DNA from: Todiramphus chloris collaris
Taxonomy: Eukaryota; Chordata; Aves; Coraciiformes; Alcedinidae
Length of the DNA: 64,000 nucleotides
Reading direction: 5' to 3'
Assembly: GCA_025345505.1 (NCBI GenBank)
Contig: JANVCC010000106.1
Coordinates: 11,849,902-11,913,901 of the forward strand
The notes beneath the pieces were generated by a model. That model saw only the letters and a program-made list of their open reading frames with translations. It did no database searches and had not been told where the DNA came from. The position numbers and the translations under genes were made by a program. Shown one piece after another: positions 22,724 to 33,477 of this stretch; within the stretch, counting starts at the first letter, position 1; each line of letters starts with the position of its first letter.

Positions 22724-23877
22724 CCCTCTGACTGACTGATTCCTTGGGGCACTCCTGATATCTGAGGTGCTAGCCCTTAGGGACGTGGAAGTGCCAAGAC
22801 TCTTTTCAAAGTTCTGAAGCCAGGAAGAGACAGTTTCCACAGTTGAGTTATCCATGTGTGGATAGTGTATTGCTTCCAAGCTGGAAGAATATGATGCTGG
22901 TGCGTTCTTGATCACTTTCCTCCACATGGCCCTTGAACACTGAACATCCTCTGGATCTTTGGGATGGTCATCATTATCTGAATTTCCATAGATAACTTTC
23001 AGTACTGCTAGTTCCCTCACGTACTGGTCAGCAGTAGACCACTTTCCTGAGGAAGTGGATTTCATTACATCTTCCTTAAATGGATATCTTGCTTTAACAC
23101 TTGAGACATCTCCAGAGACTGCAAATTGCTGCCTCTTTTCCAATTCCTCTTTCAATGCCATGATTCCTAGGAAGGGAGCCCAGCTGTTGTGCTTCCTTAC
23201 CTTCCAGCTGTTGGGTATCAGCCCCAGTATCCCAGCATCGAAGCAACCAGGTAACAATCCGTTCACCTATCTGGCGGCTGTAATCTTTCCTCATGTTTTG
23301 AAGTTCTGATGAAGTCAAGGACCAGGTGATTTCTGCTTCCTGTTTCAGTTCTGTTACTCCCTCCTCCAACCTTTCTGTTGAGGGCCCATCTTGTTGGTCG
23401 AGTGTTTCCTCTTCTTCCTCATCCCTCACTAATCAAGGGTAGAGACCTGTTGGTCTCGTTGTCCACTGCTTCTTTTTTACTACTGGGGCAATACAGTCCC
23501 TATCTCAACCCGGGTGTCTTCAGATGTAGTTTGGGTCCCTGCCTCAACCACAGTCCTCTGAGAATACTCAACTGTGGCTCGATAGGCACAGGCCAGGCCC
23601 CAGTACAGCACTAAGAGCTGCTGTTTTTCATTGGGGTAGAAAAGGCACCCTTCTATTAGATGTTGTGTCAGTTTGCCAGGGTTGCTTGCCTGTTCGGGGG
23701 AAAGTCCCAGGCTACAGGATTTGATAACTGTCCTAGGAACCTGCCCAAATCCTGCCAGACCCCTTGCCACCGAGGGACAGGCCGTCTCAGGGCACATTTC
23801 ATTTCCCGAGTCCCTTCATCCTCGCCATATAGAAGCTTCCCCAGCACATTGAGGCTATCAGTATAGAAGTAAAGCAA
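22724..23877 (-). pseudogene. gag: ERVL-like gag, 5' part (upstream of the insertion)
   Basis: Several overlapping - strand frames from 23877 down to 22724 make up the first, larger part of the provirus gag: 23668-23877, 23480-23797, 23094-23429, and the frame from 23266 into the insertion. The frame changes show at least two or three indels. Recognisable as gag by position (between primer-binding site and pol), by acidic and Gln/Glu-rich stretches, and by a helical-looking Trp-rich segment (ERIVTWLLRCWDTGA). I see no CCHC zinc knuckle. The last frame runs into the insertion at codon boundary 22724, which helps prove the nest. Confidence 0.7.
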
Positions 23878-23999
23878 AATGACAATGTTTTGATAGACAT
23901 GTTAGTAAAACATAAGATGAGTAGTGCCAGCAAACTCTGTGGCCTGTACAGGAGCTTGCTACTAATATGTAAAGCAGGCAATAGAAAACTGCTGCTCAT

Positions 24000-24017
24000 G
24001 CCCCATGTTGGGTGCCA
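24000..24017 (-). other. Primer-binding site, tRNA-Lys(1,2) type
   Basis: The - strand reads TGGCACCCAACATGGGGC, starting 8 bases (aaaagaac on the + strand) inside the 5' LTR edge at 24026. It differs from the 18-base Lys(1,2) primer-binding site at two positions, and both are CpG sites changed to CpA/TpG, as expected from methylation decay. This fixes the - orientation of the provirus and the identity of the 5' LTR. Confidence 0.82.
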
Positions 24018-24025
24018 AAAAGAAC

Positions 24026-24500
24026 TGTGGTGGGTTCACCCTGGCTGGGCACCAGGTGCCCACCAAGCCCTTCTATCACTCCCCCGCAACCTCCGTCAGC
24101 ACAGCATGCAGGGAGAGAATAAGATGGAAAAAAATAAAGAACCATGGCTTATAATAGATAAAGATGTTATTCTCTACTTCCTGTCCACAGGCGATGTTGG
24201 GCCGAGTCCTGGAAGCAGGGCTCCAGAACATGTATCAGTTGCTCAGAGGACAAGCTTAATGACCCCCCATCTTCCTCCTGCCCTCTCCCTTTATATTTGA
24301 GCTGACATCATATGGTATGGGATATCCCACTGGTCAGGTCAGGTCAGCTGTATCCCCCCTCCCTGCATCTTGTCCCCCCATCCTCTGGTGCCGTGTGAGC
24401 ACTGTCAGTCATAACAGGGGTGTGTTATCAACACCCTCCAGCTCCCAGTGCTGCAGCATGAGGGGTGTATAGGGAAAATCAGCTCAGCCAGACCCACTAT
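24026..24500 (-). repeat. 5' LTR of the ERVL-like provirus
   Basis: On the + strand TGTGGTGGGTTCACC at 24026 runs to about CCCACTAT at 24500. The homologous 3' LTR ends CCCACTACA, so the last bases here are changed. TATA box on the - strand at about 24295-24289 (ATATAAAG); the adjacent CRE-like site is TGACATCA (24303-24310), one base off the palindrome. The block catatggtatgg followed by atatcc is shared with all related LTRs in the window. Confidence 0.88.
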
Positions 24501-27500
24501 GTACTGAATGCCCTGAAAAGTGAGCAGTGGAGTGAAGCTCTGGCATCTGCCAAAGTGACGTTTCTCAGTGTAGAAGATGGGAGATAGTGTAAAATTATCA
24601 GTAAGGACTTTGTTGTCCAAAATCTGAGACTGGTTGAGAAATAGAGAATTCCTGTGAAGAATTCATCCTTCAATGGAGCCAAGATGAGAGCTGGCAGCTC
24701 TAACAGCCTTTCTGCTACTTGTGTGCCAAGGGTATCTGACTTTTATTTGAACTACTTGAATGAAAAAAATTCTTCAATAGCAAGTTGAAATATTAATTGC
24801 TGAAATGTAGGTATGTAGGTATGACAGCAACTACCTCCTGTAATGTGTATTTATAGTGTACATTTTGTTATACTGTGCTAGTGTTTATAAAGTACATTGA
24901 AATCTGTAGCTGAAAGGTGTATGAATGCAAGAAATAGTTATTGTTACATATATAAAAGAACAAAATTTTTCTTCCAGTAGCCTTTCCTCAAGGGGAAATT
25001 TAATTTCTTTATCTGCAATAATTTTATTGTGTCTCTTGAGATTGGAATGTGAGGTATTTAAAGTTGTTTTAAATAAGAGGGAGACTCTCTCTGTAATCTA
25101 TTAAAACCAGACACATGTGCTTATACCTTATCTTTTCTGGACATTTAGCTATACACACATAGAGAATGAATCTCTTTCAAATTCTTAGGTGACTTCTGGT
25201 TTTCTCTCAATGAGAAGAAATACCTTTTGCCTCTCTATTTAAGATATTCCCTTCACACATTTGATTTGTTTCAGGATGTACTTATTTGCATTTGCTTTTC
25301 CCTAGTTTAGGGTTACCAGTCTTATTTATGAAGAAAGTACTTCACATGTCAAAGTTCAATAACCAAATTTATAATACAGTAATAGCTGCACAATAATAAT
25401 AGCTGCATTTGTGTTACATCAGACAAGTTGCAGTCCTAACATTCTAAATGTACACTATTAATTCAGCTATTCATGTAAAATGATATGGCTTCAGGAAGGT
25501 GCATCTCAGCCCTTCTAAAGAAGAAAAAAAATTCCTGATGCACTTATGGGTGGATGTTTAAAATTGCTTGTACTCAGCCATAGGAAACATTAAGCTCAGT
25601 AATTTAATACAATTATTAAAATTAATTTATGTGAAAGAAATGTTTTGGCTTAGGATATATGACAACAAAAACATAGTTTTTGTCAATATGTCTGGGTTTT
25701 GTCTCATAAAAAGATATAGCAATAACACTGTATAGTGTCTTTGAAAGTATTTTAACTTATTAACAGCAGCAGTGAGATGTGAAACTGTTACAGCTCATTT
25801 GAGTGGTTTACCACTGGGCAAATGTTTGGTAATTATTGCACTTGGAAGAATTAAATGGATAATTTGAATGGAAGTGATAGTTCTTCAGTGAATTCCCTTT
25901 TTACATCAGTTGTAGCATATGTCCACATGAACTTCCTGAGGTGGTTTCTCTTGTGTTTTGAATGTGAAGTGTTAAAATCCATGAGGAGAGACCTGTAGTT
26001 GACCTTTCATGCTAAATGTGATAGGGCTGTTGTAGTATTTAAAAGGCTTTTGTGCTTCTGGAACTCCTGGGAAGCTCTAGTTACCTTCAGACTGGATCAA
26101 CTGTTTCAGGTGTGAAGCATCAGTCATGCAGAGTAACTTTTAAATATTTTTAATGGTGATGGCTGCCATTTAGGATAAGTTGAATATGAAAACATCTGTT
26201 TGTGCATGCAACACATGTGGCTTTATGGTCCATCCTATCTCTTTCCTATTTGCTCAGGAGTGAAAATCTCCAATTCCTATGATTTGTCTCTATTCAAAGT
26301 CTTTCTATCTAGTCTCTCTGTATTTAAACTCCTGATAACAAGATTGATGCAAACTGTATAAATGTCCAATACAAAAATTCTGTAGCCATTATACAGACTT
26401 CAGCCTTTCATGTCATACAGAGTTCTGACTAGACCTTTGCATTTGGTTAATCCTGGTGCTTGTGTCAAAACATGTGGTAAGATTTTCAGATTCTACAGAG
26501 AGGTGGTCAAATGTCAGCCTGTGATCTTGATTTAAATGGCAAAGCAATGTTCTCTGTATTTTCAAAGATTACATTTCTGATAGCTTGTTTTATTCTTTCC
26601 AGAAATCTCTGTTTTCTTGGTTTTCTCTCATCTCTTTGGGAAAGAACTATGCAAACCTAGGTCTGAATGGCATTATGGTTGGTTGGTCAGGCAGTGCAGG
26701 GTCCTGGCACATTGCTTTGTGTTTGGTCGATGTCAGTAGAACTATCAAATAGAATTCAGTGGGATCCTGAAAATTCCCAAGTTAAAGTGTTGAAGGTGAA
26801 CTGATCTGGGTACTCATAGCTTAGATGGTCTTAAAGGAAAAACATGCTGTTCTATGCAGGAGAAACATATTGAGAGTTACAATACAGAAATACACCTGTG
26901 TAGTGCATAGAAATACATAGAAACCACACCTGTCTGAGGAATTCCCTGCCATTGTTAAAGGGAAGTATCACTCCACAATTGCTCCTGTTTTACATTCTGT
27001 TTATCAGAGACAGTTTATGGAGCTCAGCAGATGACCTTGTCTGGTCTCTGGTACAGCTGTTGTTAAAGAAGATGAATAGTTTAAAAAATCCAATTTAATT
27101 ACTGCATTTATTGTACTTGATCTTATATGTACTTGGTATAACAACTATTACCTAGTTACTATCTTCCTTCATTTAAAAAAAGAAAAAATAGAAAGAAAAA
27201 GGGATATAATTGCACTGGTGTTAGTTTGACCTCTGGTGTATGTAAAAGAATGCAAGACAGAGAAGATTTTTTTCGAAGAAAGTTTTTGAAAGTAAAACTT
27301 CATTAGGAATGAGATGTCTAAACCACAGACATTGTTTTGAAATTGTGAGTTCTAATATTTGTAGAAAAACTATCTGGATTATAGCAATTAGCACTGATTG
27401 TGGGAATATGGCAGGCAGAGACACGTGAGCAGATGTAGTAGGTGAAGAGAGATGTTCCATACTTCAAAAGAGATTGTAAAAACAGAGGAAAAAAATATAA

Positions 27501-29331
27501 AAGTAGGAAGTATATATTACTAATATAATTTCCCATTTGCACTGGGATAAAATAAGCATTTACCTTTTAATATTAATGTAGTCATATTTATGGTAACAGG
27601 CTTTGTTATTATACTTTCTGGTCTAATGACTCTATTTGAATAGTTAAAGTCATATTGTGAATATTTTAGATGGAAAATTTCAGTGCTTGCTCAGTCTTCA
27701 CTCTGTTGTTTGAAGAAAGAGAATTTCGTTATTTATTAACTTAAGAATAAGAGCTACTCCTGAAGTATGTCCGCTTTCAATTTTCTAAAATACTAGACTA
27801 TACTCAAGTCCTCTAAGTAGTCATTGTCTTTAGCAAGGACCCAAGGATGTCATTCAAAATCCTTGATTCAGAAAGCTTACAATGCAGCAGCAGTCTAATC
27901 ATCAGGAAGTGCATCACTGTTTCTTACACCAGTCTTATTATCACTTATTTCTTCTGTTAACAGTTTGCATTTGCAAAAATGAGGGACAGCAGCCATTGTA
28001 AAACAGAGTAAATGATACCCATGAAACTGAAGTGGTTTAGTGCTTTAGGAAACCAATTTCAGAGTGCTTATAGGTTATCTTCCAAATAAGTGGACCCTAG
28101 AATGTGTATTTTATTCTGTCTTAAGAAATGAAATAATGAATGGGAAGTATTCTGTCAAATTTACAGTCAAGAGAGACAAACCTACAATAAAGCAGGGTAT
28201 CTTTGTCTTAAAAGTAAGAAAGCTATTTTTGTCTTCTCTTGGAGCTTAAGTATAAGGAAAAATGCCTTTATAGAATTCCTAAAATGCTGGAAAAGGTGAC
28301 TGTATTTTTACAAGTGTATAAATGCTAAAATAATGAAACTATCCAAGTCTCCTAGAAACTTTTCTCACTACTTTAAATATATCATCAAAACAACACTTAA
28401 ATAAAATTAACACTGGAAAAAAAAGAAGTGTGAACTGTAGAGCCTACAATCATCAAATAAGAAAATAAAAGCTCAGGGTTTCCTGCCTGATCTCACTGTT
28501 TTTCACACTTATTTACTTTTCCCTCTTAGAAATGTACAAGTGAAAGGTTTGGCTTGGTGACAATGCTTCAGTCCTCCTAGAATATATTTGGTGATGGTTA
28601 AGAATGAAAAGAATTAAATTATTTCTTGGTGCTTGCTTGCCTTTAGCTCCAGCTTGGTACTTGTACTAGTTTGCTTCTAGCTGTTCTCTACACAAAGTAA
28701 AATGTTTCCTGGCATGTGTTGTCTCTATTTCTGTCATGTGGGGCTAGGAACTGGTGTTGAAAAAAACAATCTAATTCTCTCTACCTCCTGGAATTTCCTT
28801 CCTACAATGAGCCATCCTTAAAGGCCAGCTGTGCCCAACCATATAGCTGTTTCACAGAAAAATAATAGCTTAAAGCCACTTGTGTCAAGGCCAAAAATCA
28901 GGGCCTGTGAATTTATTAAAGTGTATTGCTATGGTAGACTCTGAAATTTTTTTTTATATGAACAAGATTATAGATAACATAACAAAAATTAATTACTTTG
29001 AAGATGACAGAAAGCTTTACATGTAGGTAGCTAACACCATATTTAGTATTTTTTATGTTTGTGTTCCAGTCAAACAGTGCAGTGACCAGCCTAATCTGCA
29101 GCAGGCATTTATATATTCCATTATTCCCTATAGTACAATAAAGCCCCTTATTTATGGCAAGCATTAATTTTGTAGTCACAGTGACAGAATTCATATCTTA
29201 GCAGTGCATCAAAGTCTTCCTTCCCTCCTTGTAATAGTTATCCCTGAAATTGTCTCATTCTTCTGTTGTCAGACTTGAAAATATGGTACATTTTTCAGAG
29301 TTATGAAGAAGGCTCTTGGCCTGTGGTGGTT
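24501..29331. other. Unannotated AT-rich DNA
   Basis: 4.8 kb without a recognised gene or repeat. Contains short A/T- and purine-rich patches only (for example 27175-27210). Presumably intronic or intergenic. Confidence 0.45.
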
Positions 29332-29918
29332 TGATTGTGGCTGGACACCAGGTGCCCACCAAGGTTCTCTTCACTCCCACCTCCTCCTCCTCTCACCTGG
29401 GCCAAGGGGGAAGAAAATAAGATGAAATTCATAGGTTAAGACAAAGGCAGTTTAATGGAAAGCAAAGCAAATCAAGGCTCTGCATGTGGAAGCAAAAGAA
29501 AACAAGATTTATTCTCTACTTCCCATCAGCAGGCGGTGCCCTTTTCTGGGAAGCAGGGCTCCAAACCTGTAGTGGTTGCTCTGGAGGACAAGCTGATGCC
29601 CTCCTCCCCCATCTCTCACCCCCTCCCCCCGCCTCCTTTGCCTAGCTTTTATAGTTCAACTGACACCATATGGTATGGAATATCCCTTTAGTCGGTTTGG
29701 GTCAGCTGTCCCAGGTGTATCCCCTCACAAGATCTTGTCCACCCCATCCTGCTGTGGGGGGAATGTTGGAAAACCAGCCTTGGTGCTGTGCGATCCCTGC
29801 CCAGTGGTAGTCACAACACGGGTGTGTTATCAGCACCTTTCTTGCTCTTAGTGAAAAGTACAGAACTGTGAGGGCTGTTACAGGGAACATTAACTCAAAC
29901 TCAGTCAGACCCAATATA
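29332..29918 (-). mobile_element. Solo LTR of the same ERVL-like family, diverged subtype
   Basis: On the + strand TGTGGTGGTTTG at 29332 runs to CCCAATATA at 29918. It is flanked by a perfect 5-bp duplication TGGCC (29327-29331 and 29919-29923). It shares the ggacaccaggtgcccaccaa block, the tctctacttcc block, the - strand TATA box (about 29654-29645), catatggtatggaatatcc and the gggtgtgttatcagcacc block with the provirus LTRs. At 587 bp it is longer than the others, with extra sequence at about 29400-29510, and it is clearly more diverged. No internal retroviral sequence follows, so it is a product of LTR-LTR recombination. Confidence 0.9.
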
Positions 29919-31931
29919 TGGCCACAGAGATTCTCTCTCCAGCCAGAGATAACAGAAGAGACATAAAGTTTATAAGTTTGCTTTTCTTATGAAGCACTAA
30001 TGAGTTAATTCAAATTCCAATTTGCTAATTTCACAAGATTATGGTTGATACTAGAGTATTGTAAACATATCCAATTATTATCTGGCTTTACTGTCACTTT
30101 TATGAGAAATGCTCACATAAGTGAATTTTCTATAGTGTCATTTTCCTTCTGGAGTGCAGGTGTTGTCTCATCTTCAAGAAACTGATGTTATCTAAAGAGA
30201 AATTTTCAAATACTGTCTCTGAAATCCTGCATTTGAAGCATGTGCAAATCAGGTGGGCAAATAGAATTAATTAAAATACTACAATGTGATTTTTGTGGTT
30301 GAATGTGGGCTACAACCTGAACAAAATAATTAATTGGAAAACTGAAGGCAGAGGTAACTAACTGTTCATGTGAATATTTCTGATTGATCTGCCATGGAAT
30401 AGAGCTCATTTTTTCTTTTGTGTAGCATGGATTTGTGATCTGCTAAATGGAGGGAAAAAAATGATGGCATCAGACTAATTTTTTTAGTGTGATATGACAG
30501 ATATAACACTGATCCTAATTCTTATGATTTATAAATGAATGCTTCTGCATCCTCTTTGTATATTTATGTACTGATACATTTTAAGAAACAATTACCCTCT
30601 TGGTAATGATTGCAATTAATTATTTATGAAAAAAGATTCCATTATATAGGCACCTAAAATTGGTAGTCACCTCTGAAAACACTACTCTTCACTTCCCACT
30701 TCCACCTCTGAATTCCCACCAAGCTTTCTCCTCCTCCCCAGTGTCATTTGGAACAGGCATGTCAGCATTCAGGTAGTTACAGTCTTTCTAATTGGCAACA
30801 CTGAATAAATTCACATTCAGTTATATGTGTGAAAAACTGACAGAAAGTGTTTGTATATTTGATCTTGGACTGTCTCTTCCATCTCATATTTTCTTATGTT
30901 CTTAGGCTGGAAAAAGTCTAAATACTTCCCTTTTTTTCAAACTGGGAAATAGCCTGTTTTCATTGTGGGAAAAATATGTAAGGGAATACAAAATATTCTT
31001 CCAAGTCCAAATAGTCTTACCATGTGCATCAAGTATTTTGCAGTGGTCTTCAGCAATATTTCTAACCAGTAGTTTAGCAGGTCAGATGAAAACATAAGGC
31101 AAAAATTCTAGAGTAGTATCAGCACAGTTAATCTTTTGTAAAGAGCTTTTCTTTGTGCAGTGATAAGTTCAGATACTTGCACAAAAAGACAAGTCATTAC
31201 TCAACTAGAAAAAAGGGAATTTTCTTACTGTTGTCAAGCATTGCAGTAATTCTGAAGGACTAAACATTATTGCAAAGTGAGCATATGTATAGTAATGAAT
31301 GCTAGTTTACTGAATTTAAATTAGCAAAATCCAAACTTAGCTTGACAACTTTAATAAAATACTTTAACCTGTAAACAATAGTTGTTTGTCACTGTCATTA
31401 TTTCAGCACACCTGCAATATTTAGTGGTTATACAAGTGCTAAAGTCTTCTGTCATTTTACAGAAATGCCTGCATAACAATAAACCCCTTCCTTTCCTCAG
31501 TGACTCAGGATTTTAGAGAGTAAGCAAGTCTAGCAGGTATTTGTCAGTGTGATAAAACTGCTATAGATTTACTTAGTCATAAGCAAAGCCAGCATTTTTC
31601 CTGACGGAGGGGTTAGCTGGAGTGATGATCATATCAACTAAACCTGAGTTAAAAACTCAGTAAAGAGTTGACTGTGGTGGACACATCCCTAGCTTAATTT
31701 CTGTTCCCTTCTGATGTTTCTCTGTAATTCATCTGTTTTCTTAAGCTTAATTTATCACATTAACAAGCATTCCCATATTTGGAGAGAAGTAATAGCGAAT
31801 TCAAGATAACTTTCAGTGCTTTTCTTTTGGATCTGATGTTTGCTAATTAACTTGTTGCCAATAATACCCTTGTACATGAGCTAAGTTCTTCAACTAGTTT
31901 ATCCTTGCAAGATGTTATTTGTATCATGTTT
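29919..31931. other. Unannotated AT-rich DNA
   Basis: Nothing recognised. Base composition and lack of long frames fit intron or intergenic DNA. Confidence 0.45.
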
Positions 31932-32014
31932 CATAGAATCATAGAATCATCAATGTGATCAATGAATTGATCTATCTCTAGTTTTAATCCATTCCCTCTA
32001 GTCCTATCACTGCA
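31932..32014 (-). mobile_element. CR1 LINE, tiny 3' fragment with internal deletion
   Basis: The + strand shows the reversed octamer tail (catagaatcatagaatc) followed, after about 20 bases, by tctctagttttaatccattccctctagtcctatcac. That stretch matches the C-terminal coding end of the CR1 copy at 2575-2612. The roughly 150 bases of 3' UTR and coding sequence normally in between are missing. Confidence 0.75.
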
Positions 32015-32370
32015 TACAATATCACTTCATACAATATTTTTTCAGGGGAGAAAAAATAAGTTAATATGTATATTGTATGACCATGCAACACCAAGATTGG
32101 TGGTGTAACAGCCCATTCAGATGGGGCAGCAAGGAAATTTGATGATAAAAAGTGTGACAAATGAATGTGAGAAAAGAGGGTTAAATAATTTCTTATTCAA
32201 GATGTTATACATGTTTCACATAAAATATGGGCTCCTGATGACATGGTACAGCTTTGATCAGGTCACGGTTAATTTTGAGAGTGACCTGGTTCAATACAAA
32301 CAATGACCTTTTTCTTGCTCTAAATTTCACTACAAAATAAAACCTCAGGCATTTATTACTTATTTGTCCC

Positions 32371-32492
32371 CATCTCAAAACCTGCCTGGACATGTTCCTG
32401 TGCAGCCTACTCTAGGTGAACCTTCTCTGGCAGAGGGGTTGAACTAGATGATCTCCAAATGTCCCTTCCAACCCCTATCATTCTGTGATTCA
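32371..32492 (+). mobile_element. CR1 LINE, 3' end fragment
   Basis: Begins near 'caaaacctgcctggacatgt' of the ORF2 end, continues through the short 3' UTR (ggcagaggggttgaactaga), and ends in cattctgtgattcag, a decayed octamer tail. It lies 360 bases from a CR1 fragment on the opposite strand. Confidence 0.88.
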
Positions 32493-33178
32493 GTAATCAC
32501 AGAAAAATGTTGATAGTCCTGATGACAGAGTGCAGTTTGAACAATCACATTTTCAGCATTAACATGTTAGTGTCCTAGTAAACGTGTTTAGGAAAATATA
32601 TTTTCTCAATCAACCTGAAGTGGAGGGACAGAGCTCAAAGGAACAGGTTTTGAAGGGGCTTGTTTGCATGGTTTCCCATAAATGCCTTTTTTTTTTACAC
32701 TATAATATATCCTATTAATTTGGAGCTTTGTGTAGTTTTTCATAGGTTTACAGGTTAATGGTAAACCTCTGGTTAAATAGAAAGGATATTGTAATTTTTT
32801 CTTTGAAAAAGCAGGCATGATGATATGTAAGACAGGTTATGGTAGAAGGAGAGAAATTTAGGGGATTTCTGCATTTGAATTGTGATACTGTTGGTTGGGA
32901 CTGCCTTTTGTTCGTGCAGCATTAAGCTTTGTGGCCTTGAGCTTCTGGGGAGGTTTGTGCAGCCACTCAAATACCTGACATGGCTCTTCCTAAGAGTCAT
33001 TCAGAGATCTCTGGGGAGAAGTAGTTGATGGACTTTCCCTGCTGGCATTAGCTATGAAAGAGATCTGTTGAAGATGGCTGTGTGAAATACTCTTCTGACA
33101 ACAGCCCAGGAAAACGTAAAAAGTCTTTTTCCACCTAATTAGTGATGCTTGCCTAATTGGCGAAGGTTGATGCAGTAG
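32493..33178. other. Probable intron sequence upstream of the exon
   Basis: No repeat or gene recognised. A poly-T run lies at about 32687-32697. Lies immediately upstream of the G/T tract and the exon at 33272. Confidence 0.5.
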
Positions 33179-33256
33179 TTTGTTTTGTTTTGTTTTTGTT
33201 TGTTTGGTTTTTTGTTTTTGTTTTTTTTTTGTTTTTGTTTTTGTTTTTTGTTTTTC
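33179..33256. repeat. G/T-rich tract merging into a 3' splice site
   Basis: TTTTG and TTTG units with long T runs, ending about 15 bases before the exon at 33272. It is the same class of tract as others in the window, but here it blends into the pyrimidine-rich tract of the splice acceptor (tttttccttcctgtgttacag). Confidence 0.8.
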
Positions 33257-33271
33257 CTTCCTGTGTTACAG

Positions 33272-33477
33272 ATATACGCGGACTGCAGGGATTTCTTGAT
33301 CAGGCCTCAAGACTGGGACTTGATGTATCATTACAAAAAGTGGACAGGAACATCAGCAGAGTCTTTGCCAACCTTTTCTCTACCATGAAAACAGAAGAAC
33401 TGAACCGCTATCGGGACACATTGCGAAGGGCTATCTTACTCCTAAGCCCAAGGGGAGCCCAAACTTTTATTAATGAG
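33272..33477 (+). CDS. Internal exon of an unidentified host gene
   Basis: A 206-bp segment bounded by a strong acceptor (pyrimidine-rich, ending cctgtgttacag) and a consensus donor (gag|gtcagt). Only one of three + frames is open right across it, giving 68 complete codons. It begins with two bases of a split codon and ends on a codon boundary, so the exon is phase 1 to phase 0. The peptide is soluble-looking and amphipathic, with no signal or membrane segment: it includes [20 protein letters not shown], then [14 protein letters not shown], then [18 protein letters not shown]. The Leu/Arg/Lys spacing suggests helices. Normal amino-acid variety and frame conservation set it apart from every other short frame in non-repeat DNA here. 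I do not recognise the protein and assign no function. Other exons of the gene must lie outside the window or be too short to see. Confidence 0.65.

Larger units (their letters stand above)
13278..24500 (-). mobile_element. ERVL-like endogenous provirus (old, defective, interrupted)
   Basis: An integrated retroviral element read on the - strand. Order along its transcript: 5' LTR (24026-24500), primer-binding site (24000-24017), gag (about 23877 to 17412), protease-RT-RNase H-integrase (17256 to 14162), a 0.4-kb tail, and 3' LTR (13278-13752). Without the 5.1-kb insertion at 17624-22723 the element is about 6.1 kb. No env-like frame is visible between integrase and the 3' LTR. The pol layout, lack of env and 5-bp duplications at two related solo LTRs point to the ERVL (class III) type common in birds; that class assignment is inference. 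Both gag and pol carry stops and frameshifts. A clean target-site duplication is not visible: the left edge reads about 'gtaagg' and the right edge 'gtactg'. Confidence 0.9.
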
